DNA from: Exiguobacterium marinum DSM 16307
GTDB lineage: Bacteria; Bacillota; Bacilli; Exiguobacteriales; Exiguobacteriaceae
DNA length: 64,000 nucleotides
Direction: 5' to 3'
Assembly (NCBI RefSeq): GCF_000620845.1
Contig: NZ_KK211189.1
Coordinates: forward strand, 1,875,662 to 1,939,661
Positions within the stretch are counted from its first letter, which is position 1; each line of letters opens with the position of its first letter. Shown one piece after another: positions 58,806 through 64,000 of the stretch. The translations under genes were made by a program, and so were the position numbers. Below the pieces are notes generated by a model. It did no database searches. It saw nothing but the letters and a program-made list of their open reading frames with translations, and had not been told where the DNA came from.

Positions 58806-59114
58806 TTACCATTCTGTGACGTCGCGACGAGGCTTCGCCGGTGTTGTCGTACCGTGACGTTTGGCGAGTAACGCTTCCACATCCTCTAAGCGGACCCCTT
58901 TAGCCGCCAACAAGACGAGCAGGTGATACAGAAGGTCTGCTGACTCTTCGACCAAGTCTTCGTCCGTCATGGCAGCAATGACGACCTCGAACGATTCTTC
59001 TCCGAACTTCTTTGCTATTTTTTCGACGCCTTGTTCAAACAAATACGTCGTATAAGAACCTTCTTTCGGTTCATTTTTTCTGGACTCAATCAATTGCTCC
59101 AATTCATGAATCAT
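58806..59114 (-). CDS. hisE: Phosphoribosyl-ATP diphosphatase HisE
   Basis: 102 residues from ATG 59114 behind GGAGGTGAACGT. YLFEQGVEKIAKKFGEESFEVVIAA and EESADLLYHLLVLL carry the metal-binding acidic helices of the MazG-like HisE fold. It removes pyrophosphate from PR-ATP, step two of histidine synthesis. It is a separate gene here, overlapping hisI by ATGA, whereas in B. subtilis the two are fused. It is the last gene of the operon. Confidence 0.95.
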   Translation of the reverse strand: MIHELEQLIESRKNEPKEGSYTTYLFEQGVEKIAKKFGEESFEVVIAAMTDEDLVEESADLLYHLLVLLAAKGVRLEDVEALLAKRHGTTTPAKPRRDVTEW

Positions 59115-59443
59115 ACGTTCACCTCCGTAAAGAAACAGCTTCGATTTCCGGTATGACACGTCGGACCGTTCGCATGAACACGAACGAGAAGTGCATCCTG
59201 GTCACAGTCGACGTGGATGCTGACGACATCAAGCGTGTTCCCGCTCGTCTCTCCTTTCACCCAAAGCCGACCTTTTGAACGAGACCAGAACGTGACGACC
59301 CGTTCACGAAGCGTCTGTTGAATCGCCTCCTCGTTCATATATCCTAACATGAGGACTGCCTCGTCTTCGTTTGAGACGATGATGGCGGGAATCAGTCCAT
59401 TTTCGTCGAAACGAACCGCATCGGCAAGTTGTGACTCGTGCAT
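59111..59443 (-). CDS. hisI: Phosphoribosyl-AMP cyclohydrolase HisI
   Basis: 110 residues, single-domain. Zinc and magnesium ligands are in VDCDQDALL and [13 protein letters not shown], with [10 protein letters not shown] and [14 protein letters not shown] as family motifs. It opens the adenine ring of PR-AMP, step three. The start (behind GAGGTGAAGC) lies 52 bases inside the end of hisF, so translation is strongly coupled. Confidence 0.95.
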   Translation of the reverse strand: MHESQLADAVRFDENGLIPAIIVSNEDEAVLMLGYMNEEAIQQTLRERVVTFWSRSKGRLWVKGETSGNTLDVVSIHVDCDQDALLVRVHANGPTCHTGNRSCFFTEVNV

Positions 59444-60159
59444 ACGTGCTTCACCTCTTCTACTGTCGTTTTTCGGTCATGTAAGATGGAGGCAAGTAAA
59501 GCAGCGTCGACTTTCTTAAGTGCCTCGACTACGTGCTCCGCATTCCCTGCCCCACCAGACGCGATAATCGGAATGTCGACGACTTCACGCAGTTGTTCTA
59601 AAATTGCCAAGTCATATCCGCTCTGCTTCCCGTCCTGGTTCATGGACGTGACAAGAAGTTCACCCGCGCCGAGCGCGGCCACTTGTTTCGCCCATTCGAC
59701 TGCCAACAGCTCGGTTTTCTGTTTGCCGCCATATGTGTACACGTAGTATTCGCCGTCTTCAAACTTTACGTCGATTGCGACCACAATACATTGTGATCCG
59801 AAACGGTCCGCGGCTTCACGAATGAGACTCGGTGATTCGACAGCGAGCGTGTTCAACGATACTTTGTCCGCTCCTGCTTTTAACAGTGAAGAGATATCCT
59901 CTAGCGAACGAATCCCTCCACCGACCGTCAACGGGATGAATACTTTTCGCGCGACCGCACTGACGACATCGAGCATCGTCTGGCGTCGTTCCGTACTTGC
60001 CGTGATGTCGAGAAAGACGAGTTCATCGGCTCCGGACTCATCGTAATATTTCGCGATTTCGACCGGGTCCCCGATATCTCGTAATTGCACGAATTCAATC
60101 CCTTTGACGACACGACCTTCCTTCACATCGAGACATGGAATAATTCTGCGTTTAAGCAT
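59392..60159 (-). CDS. hisF: Imidazole glycerol phosphate synthase cyclase subunit HisF
   Basis: 255 residues from ATG 60159 behind [24 protein letters not shown] (catalytic Asp11), [21 protein letters not shown] and [10 protein letters not shown] are the expected barrel motifs. It joins the ammonia channelled from HisH to PRFAR, giving imidazole glycerol phosphate and AICAR. It overlaps hisA by eight bases and hisI by 52. Confidence 0.96.
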   Translation of the reverse strand: MLKRRIIPCLDVKEGRVVKGIEFVQLRDIGDPVEIAKYYDESGADELVFLDITASTERRQTMLDVVSAVARKVFIPLTVGGGIRSLEDISSLLKAGADKVSLNTLAVESPSLIREAADRFGSQCIVVAIDVKFEDGEYYVYTYGGKQKTELLAVEWAKQVAALGAGELLVTSMNQDGKQSGYDLAILEQLREVVDIPIIASGGAGNAEHVVEALKKVDAALLASILHDRKTTVEEVKHVCTSHNLPMRFVSTKMD

Positions 60160-60865
60160 AACGCGCCTCCCATTCAATCAGTTCTTCGATACTCACTTTA
60201 CCGGATAGGAGCGCTTTCCCGACGACCGCCTCATCAATCTTGGCCATCTTCAGTTCCTTCACGTCCTCTTCTGTCGTCACACCGCCTGAGGCAATCAGTG
60301 TGACGTTGACGATTTGACGTAACGCCTTCATCCGAGAAACGTTCGGTCCGTTCAATTTTCCGTCAGATCCGATGTCCGTATAAAGAATCGTCTCGATGCC
60401 CCGTTTGACGAGGTCTTGGGCGACCGAGATGTCATCGAGCTTTGTCGCTTCCTGCCATCCGTTGATGGCGACCTTCCCGTCGTAGGCATCGAGTGCCACA
60501 GCGACTCGTTTGCCATACTTTTCAATGGCCCGATCCAAAAAGTCAGGATCCGTGAATGCCTTTGTCCCTAAGAGGACACGGTCCGCACCTGTTTCCATGA
60601 CCGCATCAAGTGAGGCCTCTGAACGAATCCCGCCTCCTGTCTGTACGAGGAAGCCAAGAGACTTCGCATAGCGGACAACGTCTAAGTGACGCGGCTCGCC
60701 TGCTTTGGCCCCTTCTAAATCGATCAAGTGAATCATCGGGACTTTTCCTTGCCATTCCTTCAGTAGCTCATACGGGTCACCGTATTGTTCTTCTGTCGAA
60801 AAATCACCTTCCGTCAAACGGACGATCTTCCCTCCGATTAAATCAATGGCGGGTAGTAATCTCAC
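60152..60865 (-). CDS. hisA: ProFAR isomerase HisA
   Basis: 237 residues from a GTG start (60863-60865) behind GGAGGCGG; the frame is open further upstream but those residues lie in his[16 protein letters not shown] (catalytic Asp8), [21 protein letters not shown] (second Asp) and [11 protein letters not shown] are typical. It isomerises ProFAR to PRFAR. It overlaps hisH by 23 bases. Confidence 0.95.
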   Translation of the reverse strand: MRLLPAIDLIGGKIVRLTEGDFSTEEQYGDPYELLKEWQGKVPMIHLIDLEGAKAGEPRHLDVVRYAKSLGFLVQTGGGIRSEASLDAVMETGADRVLLGTKAFTDPDFLDRAIEKYGKRVAVALDAYDGKVAINGWQEATKLDDISVAQDLVKRGIETILYTDIGSDGKLNGPNVSRMKALRQIVNVTLIASGGVTTEEDVKELKMAKIDEAVVGKALLSGKVSIEELIEWEARYA

Positions 60866-61430
60866 GCTCGACCGCCTCCTTCCATTCTTGAAGTAAACTG
60901 AGACCGAACGTCCCACTTTTTTCTGGGTGGAACTGCATGCCCGTGACGAGCCCTTTTTGAACGATTGCCGGAACTTTCTCACCCATATATTCAGCCGCCG
61001 CCACGATGTATTCGTCGTCCGTCACGGCATGGTAAGAGTGGACAAAATAGACGTCCTCATCGCGTAGGATCGAATTCCATCCGACGTGTGGAAGGCGCTT
61101 CGCACGCATCCGCTCAACCGTCCCCGGGATCAAACCGAGACCTTTTGTCGGCATGCCTTCCGTGCTCGAATCAAACAAGAGCTGCATCCCAAGACAGATC
61201 CCTAAAAACGGTTTTTCCGTCGCCATCTTTTGCAATAAGGGGATCAGGCCCGTCTGTTCGAGCGATTGCATCGCTTGCGGGAAGGCACCGACCCCAGGAA
61301 GTAAAATGGCATCCGCTTCTTCAATTTGATTTGCATCGTTCGTGATCACAACATAGCAACCGATGGCTTGTAAGGCACGTTCGACGTTGAACACGTTTCC
61401 CATGCCATAATCGATGACCGCTACTTTCAT
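60843..61430 (-). CDS. hisH: Imidazole glycerol phosphate synthase glutaminase subunit HisH
   Basis: 195 residues from ATG 61430, which overlaps the hisB stop as ATGA; another ATG 12 bases earlier has poorer spacing. The class I glutaminase triad is visible: Cys in [12 protein letters not shown], His and Glu in MQFHPEKSG. It releases ammonia from glutamine for HisF. Confidence 0.95.
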   Translation of the reverse strand: MKVAVIDYGMGNVFNVERALQAIGCYVVITNDANQIEEADAILLPGVGAFPQAMQSLEQTGLIPLLQKMATEKPFLGICLGMQLLFDSSTEGMPTKGLGLIPGTVERMRAKRLPHVGWNSILRDEDVYFVHSYHAVTDDEYIVAAAEYMGEKVPAIVQKGLVTGMQFHPEKSGTFGLSLLQEWKEAVEREITTRH

Positions 61431-62014
61431 CCTTCGATCCATCCTTTCGTAGAAGGGAGTCGGTTCGTCCCATCGCTTGATACCGCCTCGGCAAGCGCTC
61501 GACCAAACGCCTTAAACAACCCTTCAATCATGTGATGTGAATTTGACCCGTAAAGGACGGCGAGATGAAGGGTAAGCCTGCCATTCATGGCAACGGCCCG
61601 AAAGAACTCTTCAGCGAGTTCGGTATCAAAATCACCAAGCTTTGGATTACGAATCTCCGCCTGATAGACGAGATAAGGTCGTCCTGATACATCGACGACT
61701 GCTCGCGCTAGCGTCTCATCCATCGGCATGTAACTCGACCCGTAGCGGCGAATCCCGACTTTATCCCCGAGTGACTTAGCGATGAGCTGACCGAGTGCGA
61801 TGCCGACATCCTCGACCGTATGATGGGCGTCGACCCATGTGTCGCCTTCCACTTTCACGTGTAAGTCTATCTGACTGTGAAAGGCAAGCAACGTCAACAT
61901 GTGATCAAAAAAACCGACCCCCGTTTGAATAGAGCTTTCACCCGTTCCGTCCAGATTTAATCGAATGTCAATTTTCGTCTCTTTCGTCTCACGTTTTAGT
62001 TCAGCTGTTCTCAA
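61427..62014 (-). CDS. hisB: Imidazoleglycerol-phosphate dehydratase HisB
   Basis: 195 residues, the monofunctional form without phosphatase domain. The two metal-binding histidine motifs are [12 protein letters not shown] (near 66-77) and [15 protein letters not shown] (near 160). It dehydrates IGP to imidazole acetol phosphate. It starts 14 bases inside hisC. Histidinol phosphatase must be encoded elsewhere. Confidence 0.96.
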   Translation of the reverse strand: MRTAELKRETKETKIDIRLNLDGTGESSIQTGVGFFDHMLTLLAFHSQIDLHVKVEGDTWVDAHHTVEDVGIALGQLIAKSLGDKVGIRRYGSSYMPMDETLARAVVDVSGRPYLVYQAEIRNPKLGDFDTELAEEFFRAVAMNGRLTLHLAVLYGSNSHHMIEGLFKAFGRALAEAVSSDGTNRLPSTKGWIEG

Positions 62015-63017
62015 CAGAATTCACCTCTTCAATCGTTTGTCGGATATAGGCATACGCCTCGTCTGTCCCTGCACTGACACGTAATCCATCCGGAAACGCA
62101 CGTACATGAACTCCTTTTTCAAGGAAGCGCGATGCCCATCCTTCACTATCATCCGTTTTGACATAAATAAAGTTGGCACGACTCGGTAAAATCTCGCCGA
62201 TTGGACGTAATAAGTCCGTCAATTTTTCACGTTGTGTCGTATGGAACTCGATCGATTCTTGAATATATGATTCATCTCGTAAGACGACGTTCGCGACAGC
62301 GGCACTGAGTCCACTGACATTGAACGGCGATCGGAAGCGATCAATCTGCTCAATGATTTCTTCTGACGCAATCATGAAACCAATCCGGAGGTTCGCTAAA
62401 CCGAACGCCTTCGATAACGTCCGTAAGATGATGACGTTCGGATGTTCGTTCAAGCGAGATACAAATGAGTCCTGCATTGTGAAATCGATATAAGCTTCAT
62501 CTACGACGAGGTACGGAACACGTGACGCAATATCTGACAATTCGTCAAGTGTCCACATCTTGCCGGTCGGGTTATTCGGATTTGAAATCAGGACGAGCTT
62601 CGGTTTGATCGTTTGAATGAGCTCGACGAATGTCTCATAGTTCAATCCGTTCGTATCAGGTTGTGTGAACTGCCCCCTCGCAATTTGTGTGTAGATGCCA
62701 TACATCGAAAAGTCTGGAGCCGGAGCGAGGACGTGGTCCTCCGTATCTAAGATTGCCTGACTTAAAATCGCCAACAGTTCGTCGCTTCCGCTTCCGACCA
62801 TGAGTTGTGTCGCCTCAACTACTGCATAGTTGGCATAACTCGCTTTTAAGGCAATCAACTCTTCGACCGGATAACGATTGAGCGCCTCAAGTGACACGTC
62901 TCGAATCGATCGCTCTAGTCGTTCTGGTAACGGATATTGGCTTTCGTTTTGATTGAGTGCGAATCCTGACACGGCATTTGGTACATAGCGAGGGATATTT
63001 TGATAGTTTCGTCTCAT
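62001..63017 (-). CDS. hisC: Histidinol-phosphate aminotransferase HisC (operon copy)
   Basis: 338 residues. The PLP lysine lies in [16 protein letters not shown], with [13 protein letters not shown] and VVDEAYIDF as cofactor motifs. It converts imidazole acetol phosphate to histidinol phosphate. Its position between hisD and hisB follows the enterobacterial gene order and differs from B. subtilis, where hisC lies in the trp region. A paralogue lies 5 kb away at 56167-57180. It overlaps hisD by four bases. Confidence 0.95.
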   Translation of the reverse strand: MRRNYQNIPRYVPNAVSGFALNQNESQYPLPERLERSIRDVSLEALNRYPVEELIALKASYANYAVVEATQLMVGSGSDELLAILSQAILDTEDHVLAPAPDFSMYGIYTQIARGQFTQPDTNGLNYETFVELIQTIKPKLVLISNPNNPTGKMWTLDELSDIASRVPYLVVDEAYIDFTMQDSFVSRLNEHPNVIILRTLSKAFGLANLRIGFMIASEEIIEQIDRFRSPFNVSGLSAAVANVVLRDESYIQESIEFHTTQREKLTDLLRPIGEILPSRANFIYVKTDDSEGWASRFLEKGVHVRAFPDGLRVSAGTDEAYAYIRQTIEEVNSVENS

Positions 63018-64000
63018 ATGCCCTCCATCCGAACAGCCATCGCACGGGCATGTCCTTCTAATTGTTCTTGTTTGGCGATTCGAATCGCAGCCTTTGTGAT
63101 TGTCTCATCAAGTTCTGTCATCTCAAGGAATGTCTGGCGGCGATAAAAGTCGTCGACCGATAGTCCACTTGAGAATCGAGCCGTTCCACTAGTCGGTAGG
63201 ACATGATTTGGTCCAGCGATATAGTCTCCGAACGCTTCCGCTGCCTCGTGACCGAGGAAGAACGATCCACCGTGACGAATCGACTTCATCAATTGTTCCG
63301 GATCTTTGACGGCCAACTGGACGTGCTCCGCGGCCATCGTATTCGCATACTCGATCGCATCCTCGATTTTCCGATAAAAGACGCCGCCACGTTTCAACGC
63401 TTCTCTTGCGATGTCTTGTCGTGGTAAGAGCGCGAGCTGTCGTTCAAGTTCTCGCTCCACTTCATCACGAAGCGTCTCTGTCGTGACGAGCGCAATCGCT
63501 GTCGCCTCGACGTCATGTTCCGCTTGTGCGAGCAGGTCAGCCGAGACCCACTTCGGGTTCGCCGTTTCATCGGCAATGATTAACACTTCGGACGGTCCCG
63601 CAACGGAGTCGATGCCGACAATGTGGGACACGAGCGCTTTCGCTGTCGCGACATACGCATTTCCTGGTCCGACAATCTTATCGACGGGACGAATCGTTTC
63701 CGTTCCGTATGCGAGTGCAGCAACGGCTTGCGCGCCTCCGACAAGAAAACACTCATCAGCACCCGCGATTTTGGCTGCAATCAAGAGCGAGATGTCAATC
63801 CCATCTGCTTTCGGCGGCGTGACCATGACGACTCGTTTGACGCCAGCCACTTTCGCCGGAATGATGTTCATGAGCACGCTCGATGGGTAGACGGCTGTCC
63901 CGCCTGGCACGTAGACCCCGACCGAATCGAGTGGCATATAGCGTCGACCGAGTCGAAACATCGTATCTTCGAACATATCATCTTGTCGTACTTGACGCGC
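63014..64000 (-). CDS. hisD: Histidinol dehydrogenase HisD (N-terminus beyond window)
   Basis: The reading frame is open to the last base, giving the C-terminal 328 residues of a protein usually about 430 long. VPGGTAVYPSSVLM, GPGNAYVATAK, SVAGPSEVLIIAD, QAEHDVEATA and AEHVQLA are HisD signatures; zinc-binding Gln/His and the catalytic His pair are in the QAEHD and PNHVLPT segments. It oxidises histidinol to histidine in two NAD steps. Any start inside the window would be internal. Confidence 0.96.
   Translation of the reverse strand, partial: ARQVRQDDMFEDTMFRLGRRYMPLDSVGVYVPGGTAVYPSSVLMNIIPAKVAGVKRVVMVTPPKADGIDISLLIAAKIAGADECFLVGGAQAVAALAYGTETIRPVDKIVGPGNAYVATAKALVSHIVGIDSVAGPSEVLIIADETANPKWVSADLLAQAEHDVEATAIALVTTETLRDEVERELERQLALLPRQDIAREALKRGGVFYRKIEDAIEYANTMAAEHVQLAVKDPEQLMKSIRHGGSFFLGHEAAEAFGDYIAGPNHVLPTSGTARFSSGLSVDDFYRRQTFLEMTELDETITKAAIRIAKQEQLEGHARAMAVRMEGI

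Noticed and set aside
56167-63017. The two hisC copies as a recent tandem duplication
   Set aside because: They share motifs but differ at most other positions, have opposite orientation and different neighbours, so the split is old.
1-64000. CRISPR array, tRNA or rRNA genes, prophage
   Set aside because: No regularly spaced repeats, cloverleaf-like genes, rRNA segments or phage structural genes were noticed on reading.

Overview
The window looks like a stretch of chromosome from a low-to-mid GC Gram-positive bacterium of the class Bacilli, most likely Exiguobacterium. This rests on protein resemblance (YmcA/RicA beside mutS-mutL, YuiF, YhaM, Hfq, Ctc/L25, YeeI-type YebC), consensus Shine-Dalgarno sites, frequent TTG/GTG starts, and CcpA, Rex, NrdR and sigma-B type sites. 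No rRNA, tRNA, CRISPR array or prophage was seen. One insertion sequence interrupts an otherwise ordinary chromosome.

Layout: 1-4.2 kb holds the N-terminal part of adhE with tandem Rex-like sites, a MarR regulator, a YebC-family protein, a YuiF-type antiporter and a convergent 29-codon membrane peptide. 4.2-20 kb holds gltB-gltD, a TspO-related protein, an aldo/keto reductase, an ABC exporter with a divergent TetR regulator, a DadA-like oxidase, a PfpI/Bax-inhibitor pair, thyA-dfrA and a diguanylate cyclase. 20.1-21.9 kb is an IS1182-like element inserted at the fumC terminator. 21.9-29.5 kb holds fumC, an overlapping nuclease/COG0523 operon, hfq, miaA, tiny membrane ORFs and an AmiS/UreI channel. 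29.7-34.2 kb holds a secreted thermolysin-type protease, a second ABC exporter and an SGNH esterase. 34.2-42.6 kb holds an enolase-superfamily epimerase, a GNAT protein, a divergent regulator, an NhaC-type transporter, an M20 peptidase, DoxX, HtrA and an FAH-family protein.

42.6-47.1 kb holds anaerobic ribonucleotide reductase (nrdD-nrdG) under an NrdR-type inverted repeat, a formate/nitrite channel under a Rex-like site, and rplY/ctc under a sigma-B-like promoter. 47.3-52.1 kb is mutL-mutS-ricA. 52.2-58.8 kb holds ElaA, a carotenoid-desaturase-like oxidase, a lone amino-acid-binding lipoprotein coupled to a second hisC, maa and a conserved protein of unknown function. 58.8-64 kb is the 3' part of a tightly overlapping his operon, hisDCBHAFIE.

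Two themes connect the genes. Fermentation and anaerobiosis are served by adhE, the FNT channel and nrdDG, with Rex or NrdR sites. Carbon-catabolite control is suggested by cre-like sites at adhE, gltB, fumC, amiS/ureI, the NhaC gene, the FNT gene and one hypothetical gene. The best candidate for an undescribed system is 34.2-38.8 kb: an almost identical 11-bp-period direct repeat lies before both the NhaC-type transporter and the regulator/epimerase pair, suggesting a small regulon for uptake and conversion of an amino-acid-like or peptide-like substrate.
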